Below, one piece after another: positions 11,360 to 22,915 of a stretch of DNA of 64,000 bases (position 1 is the first letter of the stretch; each line of letters starts with the position of its first letter). A model generated the notes under the pieces. The model made no database searches. It was not told the origin of the DNA and saw only the letters and a program-made list of their open reading frames with translations. The position numbers and the translations under genes were made by a program. Source of the DNA: Beroe forskalii (lineage: Eukaryota; Ctenophora; Nuda; Beroida; Beroidae); NCBI GenBank assembly GCA_011033025.1, contig WFMF01000021.1:124001-188000 (forward strand). The letters run 5' to 3'.

Positions 11360-12330
11360 TAGGTATGAGATTTAAATCAAGTGTGACCATTTCAGATGTT
11401 TTTCCACTGGGCTTGCCTCTATAGCCCCTGAGTGAAATGACACATGTCTTGAGAAGGTCAAATCTGAGACGTCTCTAACAAAAAGCGACAGTGTCACTGT
11501 ATGATTGTCCAGTCTTATTGCTCAGTTTCACAGCCAAATGCTTTAAAAACCTAGCAGCTTCATTACCCATGCCACCAGTTGTTTTTGAACACGAGGGGAG
11601 TGAAAGTGGCTTTTTCAACCTGGAGTACCCTGTCATTGTACTTTGATTTCTTCTCATTCTCATGTCTCCTGTACATCTGGAAGAGGCTTGTGTTTGCATT
11701 GATTGAGCTTGTGGGTTACAATACCCTTATATCAGTAAATGCTCTGTCCAAAGGCGTCCAGAAACCTCTTGTGCATACGTCCAGTCGAGCCCCATCACTT
11801 ACATCAGTACCCCTTTGAAGCTGTTCAGTGGTTATAGGTATCAGGCTTGGTTCGGTTACTGTGTCCTTGCATACCTGTTCAAGCAACTTTTGCTGGTACC
11901 TTTCAGTGAGTCATGTCTCAGGGAAACATAGCCACCAAGTTTGCAGGTGAGACAGTGGTTGATTGTACTAGGTTCACCACACACACATAAACGTGGCCTG
12001 TTCAGGGAGCTCAGAGTCAGTTGTATCTCAAACTGAGGCATCATGAATTCTTGTTTATTCAATAAAAAGCCATATTCTTTCAAGGGGTAGTGATGTTAGC
12101 CATGATGAGGCCCTTTCTCTGAGAGTAGTTCTAGTTGCCGCTGTACAAGAGGACTGATCTCCTTCTCCAAATCATTCTTATATTGATCATGAGAAAGTCT
12201 GCCTGTTCCTCTTGACTGAGTGATAACTTTGTTTTAGTTTGGACTCATCGACTTGGAATGGCTCTCTTGGTTGTATATGGCATTTGTTAGATCTTCCATT
12301 GCTAGAATAGAATTTCCATATTCCAACTCT
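11360..12330 (-). pseudogene. Degenerate retroelement-associated ORF (CxCG..HCLxC finger and TTGGMG motif)
   Basis: On the minus strand, frames at 12083-11856 and 11699-11475 join through stops. Upstream is LKEYGFLLNKQEF, then RLCVCGEPSTINHCLTC followed by KLGGYVSLRHDSL, then TTGGMGNEAARFLKHLA, then LRFDLLKTCVISLRGYRGK. From memory, this order (a C-x-C-G-x(6)-H-x(3)-C finger with GGxxxxRH, a nuclease-like middle, then T-G-G-M-G-x-E) occurs in the C-terminal part of many invertebrate reverse-transcriptase-linked proteins. Stops and frameshifts show decay. The assignment needs a profile search. Confidence 0.45.
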
Positions 12331-12850
12331 GCTGTTTGACAAATGTTTGCAATGATGAAAATTTCCCAGTTAGCAAGTTCTAATCATTGCATAAATTGGG
12401 TAGTAATCTGCCAGCCATGTGATATCTCCAAGCTCTGTCACATGCTACAAAAGATGACACAACTGGCTGACTACTAAAATGCACAAAGTATAATTACAGT
12501 AAAGTAAGCATGATGGTATTTAACCATATCCTATCTCATACCCACTTGATCAATATCAATCATTAAACATTTATATTCAGCACCATTTCGCTTCAGTGCC
12601 CATTCCATAGTAACATAAATAAAAATCAAGTAAAATTAGTAAGTTTATCAATAAATTATATGTGCATTGTGTACTGTATGGACTGATTGAATGAGAGAAT
12701 GATAATTTCAAACTTCAACTTTTTAAGCATTTTCGAACTCAAAATTTTGTTTCTGAAAAATTCCATCAAAATTTTCCAAAATTGAATCATAATTAATTGT
12801 TAAATATTTACACATTTCTATACTCGATCCATTTCCATCATTGGTTTGCT
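12331..12850. other. AT-rich spacer, nothing recognised
   Basis: Contains only short words and no open frame of note. It separates the degenerate minus-strand ORF from the plus-strand Helitron relic. Confidence 0.5.
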
Positions 12851-14060
12851 AAACACGTATATCCCTGTGTGGCTCGCGTAGGCCATTATCGATCGGTGTC
12901 GTGCTGAAGGAATTGGCTACGCTGCAGCAGCTATGACAGGTATGGCTACTGCTCATCTCCGATGGTAGAACTGCACATTCTACTTTTGAAATTCCTATCC
13001 CTATGCGAGTTCGAACAAGTGCGACGTCGCACCTGACTCCCCCTGGGGCGAAAGGCCAGCTCTGGGCGTGTGAATTTCTGGCATTGATGAAGGATCAATG
13101 ATAACCATATTTCACACAGATGCCATTGATAGGATGCACAGGGATATTAATGGGAACAGACAGACACCTTTCGAAGCCAAAGTGCTCGTGATTATGGGTC
13201 AGTTTGATCAGACTCTATGTGTCGTCCCAGGGTGACGGAGGGCGAGTGCAGAGAACGTGCCTATTCAGTCATCCCGAGTTATGGCCTCTGGTCCGTCGGT
13301 ATACGTTCACACGTAACATGCGTGCTGATGCCAACAGTCCAGATGTCGTAAGTTGGAATAACTGGCTAAGTCAGGTCTCTCAGGGTACTACACCTCAACA
13401 CTCTTCTGACCCCTCCCCGGGCAGATTGATATCCCTGAGGAATGCCGTTCAATTCATCTAGATACAGGGGATATAATTGGGGAAGTGTTTGGCAATTTTG
13501 AGAGGATGACAAACGTGGTATTCTTGCACCGCAACTACCACACTGACAATATGAATGAACGGATACTTAGGTTGTACACGACACAATAAGGTTAATTGGG
13601 ACGGCTACAACCACCTGTAACCAGAGCAAATGGCCCAAGTGAAATTTGAAGTCTCCCTCCTCACAAATTTAACGTTATGGTCGGTGGCATAGTGATGTTG
13701 ATGAGGAAGTGGAACCTGGACAGTAGGCGAGGCCCTAAACAGTGTTCGTCTTAGGGTTGTTGAGCTTGGCGAGCATGTAATTAAGGTTAGAACTTAGACA
13801 GGGGATCACCGGAATTAAGAGGCCTTCATCCCCAAGTTACTCTGGATGCCACCCCAGATCAGGCTCAGAGGCTTGGCTTCAACAGAGCTGGACGAAGTTA
13901 AGCTTGCAGGCTATGACAATCAACAAATCACAGGGCCAAACTCTCGAGCGTGTTGGCCTTATGCTACCAGAGCCTGTTTTTGGCAAGGCCTGTTCTATGT
14001 TGCTTTCAGCAGAACCCGAGGTTTAATGATCGCTTCGTGGTTGCCAAGTTAATGATCAAT
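12850..14060 (+). pseudogene. Helitron Pif1-like helicase relic, C-terminal part
   Basis: Across several frames the plus strand encodes, in order, SDGRTAHSTFEIPIP (12960-13000), QTLCVVPG (about 13211), WPLVRRYTFTRNMRAD (13284-13335), the words for DIPEECRSIHLDTGDIIG (about 13420-13480), NYHTDNMNERILRLY (about 13530-13580) and LFYVAFSRTRG (about 13990-14025), the last shifting into GFNDRFVVAKL. These are signature blocks of the SF1B Pif1-like helicase at the C-terminus of Helitron Rep/Hel proteins. The Walker A region and the Rep (HUH) domain are absent, and at least six frame changes or stops are present, so this is a dead fragment. No Helitron 3' hairpin/CTRR end was identified. Confidence 0.8.
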
Positions 14061-14876
14061 TTTAACATTTATTAACATAATGTGGATTTTGGATGCTGAA
14101 TGGTCCCAATATTGGATTGCAATTTATGTAACCAAAATCTTGTTTTTGCTTGATTTGTGTGCAATGCACACACTGTGCATTTTAGAGCAAATATTATTTT
14201 CAAGATAGATGTAAACATGATAATTAAAAATCTTTTGAACTATTAAGTAATTACTTTAGACATTCCTGCACAAGTTATGAGAAAGAGCCAAATTTGGCTT
14301 GCACATGGGCTCAAAATCAGTTTTCGTTCATAACTTGGTTTGTGAGCATTTTAGGGCATATGTTTGTTGACAAGTCGTATATAAACATGGCCATTGCGAT
14401 TCGTTTGAGCCCAAACGGAGTCTGTATGACCTTCCTGAGCCAAGTTATGGGTTTAAACCCATACGCGTTCAGCGGAAAATGGGCGTGGTACCAGCACCCA
14501 TTAGGACGTCGATTCACGGGAGGGCAGCAAATTTTTCCGATAAAGGACCCTAAGATCTATAAAAACCGTTGAGAAACTCTGCTCGGATATTGAATACTGA
14601 CTTTGGCTGGCTACTGAGTAAAAAACATAAAATCACATTTTTTGAATTTTGGACGTGAAATCATGCCCAAAAGTAAATAATATCATTTCCATCGTTTTAT
14701 CGTATCAAAATACCCTATTTAGACACCAAACTCAACAAAATCGGACAAAAAATAAAGATTTCAATTTTTAGGGCTTACGCGTCACCCGTAAAAAGGGCGT
14801 GGCCCAAAAAACCATCGCCCCCATTAGCTAGGATCTTAAACTTTCTGTTGTGGTTTCCTGAGACCCTACACTAGCC
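14061..14876. other. Unassigned spacer
   Basis: A frame at 14294-14572 is open but resembles nothing recognised and lacks supporting splice or start context. The word CCAAGTTATG or a close variant occurs near 14270 and 14440. Nothing else is called. Confidence 0.4.
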
Positions 14877-14886
14877 CGTTGATACT

Positions 14887-15710
14887 AAAAGGTGGAACCA
14901 CCCGAAACCACCCGATACCACCCGAAACCACCCAACCCACCCGAAACCACCCCCGAAACCACCCAACATAACTCCGAAACCACCCGAAACCACCCGAAAC
15001 CACCTGAAACCACCCGAAACCATCCGAAACCACCCAACCACCCGAAACCACCCAACCCACCCAACCCAGTCAACGGTGGGTTGGGTGGTTTCGGATGGTT
15101 TCGGGTGGTTTCGGGTGGTTTCGGTTCACTCACATTTAAGTTAAATTTTGGGTCGTTTCGGGCTGGTTTCGGGCTGGTTTCGGGATGGTTTCGAAATTTT
15201 TGCATAAATTGGGGAACTTAAAACACCGAAACCACCCGAAACCACCCAAAACCACCCGAAACCACCCAAAACCACCCGAAACCACCCAAAACCACCCGAA
15301 ACCACCCAAAACCACCCAAAATTCATATTTTGGGTTGGTTCGGTGGGTTGGGTCGTTTCGGGTAGTTCCAAACAAAGGTAAAATTTTGGCTCGTTTCAAA
15401 ATTTTTGCATAAATTGGGGAATTCTAACCACCAAAATGACCCAAAACGACCCAACCCACCTGAAACTATCCAAAATCCATATTCTGGGTGGGTTCGGGTG
15501 GTTTTGGGTAGATCAAATTTAAGTAAAATTTTGGTTCGTTTTACGCTAGTTTCGAAATTTTTTGCGTAAATTGGGGTATTCAAACCACCTGAAACCAGGC
15601 GATTCCGCACAAAATATGAATTATGCACTTTGTGCTGTTTCGTATGGTTTCGAAACAGCCCGAAACAACCCAAAACAACCCACAACAATCCGAAACCACC
15701 CAAACGATGA
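14887..15710 (+). repeat. (CCACCCGAAA)n minisatellite, left arm of copy A
   Basis: Long runs of the 10-bp unit CCACCCGAAA and the variant CCACCCAACC on the plus strand switch at about 15072 to the complementary GGTTTCGGGT strand and back at about 15225, making nested inverted repeats inside one arm. The array opens all reading frames, giving repetitive proteins rich in W-F-R-V-V-S-G-G or P-E-T-T-R-N-H-P that are artefacts of the repeat. Confidence 0.9.
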
Positions 15711-16118
15711 ATTTCGGGTTATGGTGGACTGACGGTTTCTAAACTGGCAATTGTGATCATATCAATCATTCTCCTCCGATATGTACATTTTGATACTCTG
15801 TCGATTTTACGTTAACTTAGTGTGTAGGTACCATTACTCCAATCTCCATTATATGATGTATAGCTCTGTTACCAAATAAAATGAGGAAATTTGGTAACTT
15901 TCCGAAATTTAATGATCACATGCAATGATGAATCATGAACTGATCATGTGCCACGTGCAATGTGCATGGATTACTTTTACGAGCACAATTGCATGGAAGT
16001 AGTGGCATAAAGCTCTACAAATTCTCAAATATTACGTAGTCATAGACCAGAGATTGTGAGACATCTGAAATGCGAAATTTATATCAACGGCCGTGCTGAA
16101 ATTCAGCTTTCTGTACTG

Positions 16119-16680
16119 TTGCTATGGAAACTCGTGTGCTTGCAATGAAAGCCATGGCAATCTGAAAATCTCAGAATTCAGCGTTGACTTGTTATGATCA
16201 CTGAAAACTTTCACAGAATCGAAATATCTATCCTGTATGATGAGTAATCAAAACATAAAATGTGGTCTTGATCTAAATGTCAGCATGGGACTTCCTAGTT
16301 TTCAAAAGGCCCCTGTAGAAAAATCACTAAGATTTTCTCAAAAATTTGAACATAGAAAGGAAGTGAAAATTTAGTTCATTTAGAAAGAAATTTCTGAGAA
16401 TCACCTTTTGTTAACAATGAATAAAACATGATTTTAGTTGTAATAGCAAAATATGAAAAGTAGGGCTTTGGTGAAAATTTGTTTATGTAAATCTAGAAAA
16501 AAATCTTCAAAAATTTTAGGTCGGTTGTTAGGTGGGAACTCGTGTGGTTGCTAGGGACGTCCCAGCAACCTGAAAATCTCAGAATCCGCCATTCTTTGGT
16601 TATATTGAAAGAAACTTTTTACAGAATCGAAATATCTTATGTATTTTTCGAATGATCAAAAAAAATAAAGGGCCAAGACT
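16119..16680. repeat. ~400-bp direct duplication in the cargo of copy A
   Basis: Two related units start at about 16128 and 16540. Both contain GGAACTCGTGTG- or GAAACTCGTGTG-type words, CTGAAAATCTCAGAAT and ACAGAATCGAAATATCT in the same order. This stretch has no counterpart in copy B, so it belongs to the variable interior. No protein family is recognised. Confidence 0.6.
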
Positions 16681-17284
16681 TTTGGCGCACCCTGTACATT
16701 TACAAAGAAAGAAAGAACCCGGGCAATATCAAATACGTATGAATACTGAATGCGCACATCGCCATTTTGTGACAGCCATTCGTAGGCAAGGGCGCGCGCG
16801 GGCATGCCCAAATGTTATGTACAAATTCGGATCATTTATTGAAAATTACGTTTGAGAGTGTTTGGTTTCGTATTGTCATCGTGTTTATTCTAAACTTTCA
16901 TTATTATTACATGTTCCAATTTTCTTATACTTCTATTAATTATGTTTCTTTTTCTGCCCTGATTATACAGAAACCATTCCGTGGTCACACATTTGAGTAA
17001 ACTTTTTGGATTCTGAAAGCTCTGAAACCATCCTAACCCACCCGAAACCACTGAAGTAACGGAGTCCACCCATTCAACCCGACAACCCATCCGATAGTCT
17101 AAAGATAGCTATCATGAACTACATTCATATTTATTGCGTACCATCTCACGCCTCTTTTTTAAATTTTGCTCTCCGAAACTTCTCTTTTGCCCTGTTTATG
17201 GCCCAATTTGCCATCCTTTTTCAGGCCTCAAGATATATACCTATCAAAAACGACCATTTGGGATCCCTCGTGAAAATAATTTTA

Positions 17285-17794
17285 GGGAGCTGTCACATAC
17301 TACGTCATCACTATACGGGGGGAGGGGTTTTTCAAATGCTTACAGGTAAGGGCGGGGGGAGGGAGGGGGTTTGGGGTTTGTTGACGTCAGCAAAATTTTA
17401 AATTTTTGAAATCCTTAGGGTAGTAGGGTACGATTTCCAAAGTTTTTCGGAGTACCTATTTCATTTCTGCAATATGACTATATTTCCAACTAACTGGACA
17501 CGTGACAGGCCATATTTTATGATTAAATGAGGTTCCTCTATAGCAATAAGAAGCAAATTTTGCTTGTTTTAAACGAATTTAACAATATGAATCACACCAC
17601 ACGTTTAAGACTGATATTTTATGTCTGTTGTTTCGATTCGAAATAACCAAATGTTGTTTTGAAAAAGGAGGGGTTTTGGCCACAGCTGACGTAAGCATGG
17701 GGGAGGGGTCAGCCAATGATGACATATGCTGACAGACGGAGGGGAGGGGGTTACAAATGGGGGAAAAAGGGTGACGTAATGTGTGGCGGCTCCC
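17285..17794. mobile_element. PIF/Harbinger-like MITE with G-rich interior
   Basis: The terminal inverted repeats are GGGAGCTGTCACATACTACG on the left and the complement of GGGAGCCGCCACACATTACG on the right, flanked by TTA at 17282-17284 and 17795-17797. A TTA target duplication with GGG-starting ends fits PIF/Harbinger. The 510-bp body has no ORF of note and contains two G-rich stretches (about 17320-17375 and 17700-17765) on the same strand. It lies inside copy A. Confidence 0.75.
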
Positions 17795-17879
17795 TTATCT
17801 AAGCTAAGTATCAACCACTATCTTGAAGTCCAAAAATTTCCCTCGCTCCAACCGGATTTCAGGGGTCATGAGCTACCCC

Positions 17880-18708
17880 TGATCCGAAACCACCCAACCC
17901 AACCGAACCCACCCAACCCACCCGAAACCACCCAACCCACCCGAAACCACCACCTGACACGCCCAAACATGTCTTCAGAGCGGTTTTGGATAGCTTCAAG
18001 TGGGTTGGGTGGTTTGGGTCAGTTTGGTGGTTTGGATGGTTTCGGGTTCAGGTGGGTCGGATGGTTTCGGGTTCAGGTGGGGTCGGATGGGTTGGGTGGT
18101 TTCACAGGTGGGTTGGGTGTTTTCGGGTCCGGTTGGGTGGTTTCGGGTGGGTTGGGTGGTTTCGGTGGGTTGGGTGGTTTCGGTGGGTTGGGTGGTTTCG
18201 GGTGAGTTGGGTGGTTTCGGCAGATTGGGTGGTTTTGGGTGGGTTGGGTGGTTTCGGTGGTTGGGTGGTTTCGGGTGGGTTTGGTGGTTTCGGTAGATTG
18301 GGTGGTTTCGGGTGGGTTGGGTGGTTTCGGGTGGGTTGGGTGGTTTCGGTAGATTGGGTGGTTTCAGGTGGTTTCGGGTGGTTTCGGGTCGTTCCACCTT
18401 TTAGGTAGTACCACCTTTTAGCTCGTTTCGGGCTGGGTTCGGGCTGGGTTCGGGCTGGGTTCGTATTTTTCACAAAATATTTTAGTAAAAACAATGTTTT
18501 TGGGTGGTTTCGGGTGGTTTCGGGTGGTTTCGGGTGGGTTGGCTGGTTTCGGGTGGGTTGGCTGGTTTCGGGTGAGTTGGGTGGTTTCGCCTGGTTTCAG
18601 GTGGTTTCGGGTGGTTTCGGAGCTTTATTGGGTGGTTTCGGGGGTGGTTTCGGGTGGGTTGGGTGGATTCGGGTGGTTTCGGGTGGTTTCGGGTGGTTCC
18701 ACCTTTTA
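17880..18708 (-). repeat. (CCACCCGAAA)n minisatellite, right arm of copy A
   Basis: After a short C-strand block (17883-17955) the array runs as GGTTTCGGGT with a higher-order GGTTGGGT alternation, interrupted at about 18400-18500 by a unique segment also found in copy B, and ends in the transposon terminus. A degenerate internal terminus (CCACCTTTTAG twice, 18388-18421) suggests array growth by duplication of the end. Confidence 0.88.
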
Positions 18709-18714
18709 GTATCA

Positions 18715-19573
18715 TGATAAAAACTTCAGATTAATAAGTTAATAATTGATCACCAAATTGAGATTGCGCACATATAATTCAATCAGTTACAAAATTCAAT
18801 AGAAAATAGGTGAGTTTTCAAGTTCTTCTTGAAAAAAGAAATTTCATTTGAACATCTGATATCATATGGGATTGAGTTCCAAATTGATGGGGCAGTATGA
18901 GAGAAAGATCAAAGTGTCTGTTTCAGGCGAGGAAGATGATCTAGTAAGAAGAAGTCTTTATCATATCGTAGAGAGTGACAATACCTTACATGACAAAATA
19001 CCTTACACAACAAAATAACCTTAGGAGGTGTATTTAAAACGGTTGTAATTTGGGGATTTTTCAGAAAAATCCCCATTTTTCACCCACCATGAATTTTCAA
19101 AATCATATGTTAACAAGAGTAATGACTTGAAAAATGCCTATTTTTTCAACTTACCAAAATTTGAAACACCGAAATTTTATCCCACATAAATACACCTCCT
19201 AAGGTACCTTACAAGACAAAATAACATGGGACAATAATTCCAGGGATAAAAATTTTGGGAGTTTGAAAGTAAAATTAGGGGATTTTTTGCTTTTTTTCAA
19301 ATTCGAATAAATAAGTTACTTTTGACAATAAATCAGAACTTCAGAAAGGCCAATATCACTGAGGTGATCAATATAATAGAATTTCCTATACAAGATCCTT
19401 TTTATCAAGTCAAGTGAAGAAGGTTTTATTTTGAATTACTGCATTTTAGATATTTTGAACTCTTCTGCACTGATATACTTATTGTCTGGGAATTCCTTGC
19501 CTGGTGATGTGTGGCACATCACTTTTAAGGGTCTATCATCGATAGACAAGGAATTTCATACTTTATGCCCTGT
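18715..19573. other. Spacer with a small inverted-repeat element
   Basis: No coding sequence is recognised. The words TACCTTACA..ACAAAATA recur at about 18976, 18998 and 19204 on both sides of the small MITE at 19019-19204. Confidence 0.5.
19019..19204. mobile_element. Small MITE with 19-bp terminal inverted repeats
   Basis: CCTTAGGAGGTGTATTTA at 19019-19037 is repeated inverted at 19186-19204, enclosing about 150 bp of AT-rich sequence. It is compact and non-coding. The target duplication is ambiguous because the flanking sequence is itself repetitive. Confidence 0.6.
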
Positions 19574-19752
19574 TCAAGTGAAACAAGTAATCAAGTGAAA
19601 CAAGTAATCAAATTTTTATCCCATTTTACAATCTATTATAAACCTAATTTTACACTCAGTTAACAATATACATAATGTACTCATCTGTAACAAGAGTTTA
19701 AAACTGACAAAATTTTTCATGACCATGTATCCTATGATTAGGTGTTGAACCT

Positions 19753-20744
19753 AAATAAATAAATAAATATTGACAATTATAAAGCACTTCTTTTAAGCAA
19801 GCTTTCACACAGAAGTGCTTGCACCATCTAAAAACACAAAATGTAAGAATAAAAAGTTAATTCTCCCAAGAAAAACAAAAAGATAGACAACAAAAGCATC
19901 TAAGTATCTAACCCTTGTCCAATAAAGTCACCTAATTACAGGTAATAAGTTAAAAAGCTAACCAAACCCAAAGAAATCACAACAATTAAAATAAATTACA
20001 GAAATCAGCTTTGACAATTAAGCAGTTAATTGTTTAACTTCATAATCAGAAGCACTGAATAAGAATGTTTTCAGTAAAGACTTGAATGAATTAACATCAC
20101 TAGCAGAGACAATATGTTTAGGGAGCTTATTAATCAATTTAGGGCCAACAACACTAAAACTTCTACTTCCATACAAAGATTGGTAATGTGGTACAATAAG
20201 TTTAACTGTATGCCCATGGTGTGCATAAACAAATAGTTCTTGCAGATATTGAGGAGATTGGCCAATAATAGACTTATAAGATAGTAGAGCAAGCTTAAAT
20301 ATAACCCTTTTCTTAATACTCAACCAATGCAATTCACTCAAATCATCTTCCATATGGTCATGTTTGTATTTTCCCATCACAGTCTTAGCACATGCATTTT
20401 GGATCAGTTGTAATTGTAATATCAATTTTTCAGAAATACCAAAATAAAGTCCATTACAGTAATCCAGACATGAGACAACCAGAGAGTTCACAACAACCTT
20501 CAGCTGATCTTTGGTCAGGAGAAAACGGATTTTGTTTATATTTCGAATTGTCCTGAAGCATCTTTTCTTAAGTTCTGTTACTTGCTTAGCGAGAGTCAAT
20601 CTAGAATCAAAAACAACACCGAGATTCCTGTAGTTTGATACAAACCTTATGGTCAAACCAGAGGGAAGATTGATACCACCTATTCCAATGTCCTTCAAGG
20701 CCCTTTTGTTACCCAAAATGGAAATTTGGGTTTTGGAACCATTT
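19753..20744 (-). mobile_element. 5'-truncated L2-like LINE nested in LINE copy 2
   Basis: The 3' tail (AAATAAATAAATAAAT on the plus strand, i.e. TTTA repeats on the minus strand) abuts position 19752 of the host LINE. The 5' truncation joins at 20744/20745. Compared with copy 1, about 21 bp of host LINE sequence (4106-4127 in copy 1) is missing at the junction, so the insertion caused a small target deletion instead of a duplication. Confidence 0.85.
20018..20716 (-). pseudogene. L2-like LINE reverse transcriptase, C-terminal fragment
   Basis: The 232-residue minus-strand frame starts after the catalytic palm and carries RNLGVVFDSRLTLAKQV, SCLDYCNGLYFG, LIQNACAKTV, HWLSIKKRVIFKLALLSYK and the C-terminal block SFSVVGPKLINKLP. 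These match the order of the LINE at 1049-2479 but at low identity, so it is a second family of the same clade. Catalytic motifs A-C are missing because of the 5' truncation. Confidence 0.85.
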
Positions 20745-21368
20745 GAGTGTTTTCAGAGGAGACATTTCACAATGAAGGCATAATTTCAACATGCCAAAGG
20801 TCGTCAAATTCTGGGGGAAAGGAAACACACAGGCTGTTGCTATAGTGCGAACCTGAACAGAATTGACAGATTAGTTTGGTTTTTGAGTACCAACTGGGCA
20901 AGTGGTAGTTGAATTTTGTGCTAAAGTTTTACTTATTTGCTATGTTGAGATTTGCCTTTTTCATTAAAAACTTTCCAGCTGATGCAGTAGTATCTTAGAA
21001 TATGGAGAATTTGTTTAATGGTGCCAATTGGGCTTCTATAAATTGCAAATGGTAAATTAGGTAATAAGCTTTATTTCAAATATAAATCAACAATAAATAA
21101 ATAACTTACATAGATATCAATTTCAGGGAGAACTATGAAAAAACACTTAACGACTCATAGATGGATGAAGCCAATTCCCTCAATACCATTCTTTGTAATA
21201 TATGCAATCATAGTGATAGTCAACTATGGGCATATTTAATAATATGCAGTTGCTGAATGGGGACATTGCATTTGGGATAGTTATTTGGGATATGTTTTTG
21301 CCCCTGATAGAAATCCAGAACCAACAAGCCCAAGCATGGGTCAAATAAGCTGACAAGCTGGTTGGAAA

Positions 21369-22883
21369 TTAAATTTTCTTTATATCAAAATCATGGCTTG
21401 GAAGCCAGTGGAGGTTGTCATGCTTATGCTGGTTATCAAGTAGCATTTTCTTAAGGATTTCTTTGACAGAAGCAATTTTACATGAAAAATCGTCAGATAT
21501 ACCAACTTTTTTTCTAAGCAAATTCCACATAACTGATGATTGATGAATGAATTGGTGGTTTGATGGAGGAGGAATGAGGTTCATGTCATTATGGGTTGAA
21601 ACATTATAGATAGAGTACAGTGAAATTGGGGTTCGAAATTTAAGTATTTTGAGGGATTCCATAAAGCAGTGGAAGGAGTAAAGATTTTGCACTGAGAGGA
21701 TTCCATATCTTTGAAATAGTGGCTTAGTGTGCTCTTTTTCATAAAATTCAGGCCCTAAGCATTGAGTATTTATTGTTCTTGCACGAGCACAAGTTTTGAA
21801 CTTATTCTTGTATGCTTCAAGGTCACCAAATAACACCCTAATGCACTTTTTTTGAATTCTATGTACTTCATTCATTTGATATTGTGGTATGCTGCCCCAA
21901 ACCGATATGCAGTAGGATAAGTGTGATTCAAAAAGTGTGTAGTATAGATCCTTGTGCAGTTCCTCTGGAATACATTTTTTAATTCTAGATATGGTAGATA
22001 TAGTAAAATTTAGCTTCTTTTTAAGCTCTTTTATGTGCGGACTCCAGCACAATTTGTCATCAATTATGACACCTAGAAATTTTGTTGATGTCACTTTCTT
22101 TATCTTACATTCATTTATTTTCAATTCGAGATGATCAGCACAAGGTTTCTTAGCTTTGGGGCAGCTTTTGGGAGTGAAGTGAATGAAGCAGCATTTACCC
22201 ATATTGACATGCAGTTTGTTATGATTCATATATGCGTTAAGTGATTTAAGCAAAGCATTTCCCTTTTGGTAGACCTCTTCTAGGGTTGGGGCATCGACAA
22301 AGATATTTGTGTCATCAGCAAAAAGGATAAAATTCCCATCTTTACTACAATTTATTATGTCATTGATATAGATTATAAATAATAAGGGCCCCAGTACAGA
22401 TCCCTGTGGGACACCAAATATAACAGTGAGTTCTTCGGAGTTTTCGCCAAGAGTGCTGGTGTACTGGAGCCTGTTTGATAGGTAGCTTTCTAGAAGTTTA
22501 TGGGTTGTCCCTCGAACACCATATCTATCAAGTTTGCATAAAAGTTTTCCATGGTCTATTGTATCAAATGCTTTGCTTAAATCAATGAAAATCCCAAGGA
22601 CATGATTCCTTTTCTTCAGGCACTTATTAATATGGTCAACAGAGTAATTGATAGCATGGCTAGTAGAATGGCTTGGTCTAAATCCAAATTGATTCTCATG
22701 CAGCGAATTTTGGGATAAAAGAAAATCATATAACCTAGTATAGATTATTTTTTCAAATATTTTCCCAAAGATTGGTAATGTTGATATTGGTCGATAATTT
22801 TCTATAGATTCTGGATCCTCTTTTTTGTAAACTGGAGTTATTTTACCTACTTTTAGTACCTCTGGGAAAGTTCCAATATTCAT
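21369..22883 (-). CDS. LINE copy 2 reverse transcriptase (ORF2 second part)
   Basis: This 504-residue frame encodes the reverse transcriptase of a CR1-group LINE. Motifs in order are NYRPISTLPIFGKIFEK, LHENQFGFRPSHSTSHA, VLGIFIDLSKAFDTIDH (catalytic Asp of motif A), FGVPQGSVLGPLLFIIYIND, ILFADDTNIFV (Asp pair of motif C), TKFLGVIID and a C-terminal region ending DFDIKKI. The apparent ATG at 22883 is internal: the true protein continues upstream into 22916-24436. The break lies at about 22933, where this copy has four T and copy 1 has five, so one homopolymer base separates it from an intact ORF2. It is otherwise free of lesions and may be a recently active element. Confidence 0.9.
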   Translation of the reverse strand: MNIGTFPEVLKVGKITPVYKKEDPESIENYRPISTLPIFGKIFEKIIYTRLYDFLLSQNSLHENQFGFRPSHSTSHAINYSVDHINKCLKKRNHVLGIFIDLSKAFDTIDHGKLLCKLDRYGVRGTTHKLLESYLSNRLQYTSTLGENSEELTVIFGVPQGSVLGPLLFIIYINDIINCSKDGNFILFADDTNIFVDAPTLEEVYQKGNALLKSLNAYMNHNKLHVNMGKCCFIHFTPKSCPKAKKPCADHLELKINECKIKKVTSTKFLGVIIDDKLCWSPHIKELKKKLNFTISTISRIKKCIPEELHKDLYYTLFESHLSYCISVWGSIPQYQMNEVHRIQKKCIRVLFGDLEAYKNKFKTCARARTINTQCLGPEFYEKEHTKPLFQRYGILSVQNLYSFHCFMESLKILKFRTPISLYSIYNVSTHNDMNLIPPPSNHQFIHQSSVMWNLLRKKVGISDDFSCKIASVKEILKKMLLDNQHKHDNLHWLPSHDFDIKKI

Positions 22884-22915
22884 AAGAACATTGAAATGGT
22901 CAGAAAGAATTGGGC

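Larger units (their letters stand above)
14877..18714 (+). mobile_element. Minisatellite-ended transposon, copy A
   Basis: The left end begins CGTTGATACTAAAAGGTGG and runs straight into arrays of the 10-bp unit CCACCCGAAA. The right end is the inverse, finishing CCACCTTTTAGTATCA. Both arms are homologous to those of copy B (30196-34863) in reverse: the left arm matches B's right arm, including the CATAACTCCG interruption, and the right arm matches B's left arm, including ACATTGTTTTTACTA. The subterminal region 15720-16105 matches B at 32795-33180. The outermost three bases of the right end (ACG) are missing and no target duplication is visible, so this copy is slightly eroded. It has no transposase and carries a nested MITE at 17285-17794. 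Confidence 0.8.

Noticed and set aside
14866..18715. Open frames encoding WFRVVSGG- or PETTRNHP-rich proteins (also at 30055-31334 and 34316-35114)
   Set aside because: They are translations of the 10-bp minisatellite on both strands and in several frames at once; no start context or non-repetitive domain.
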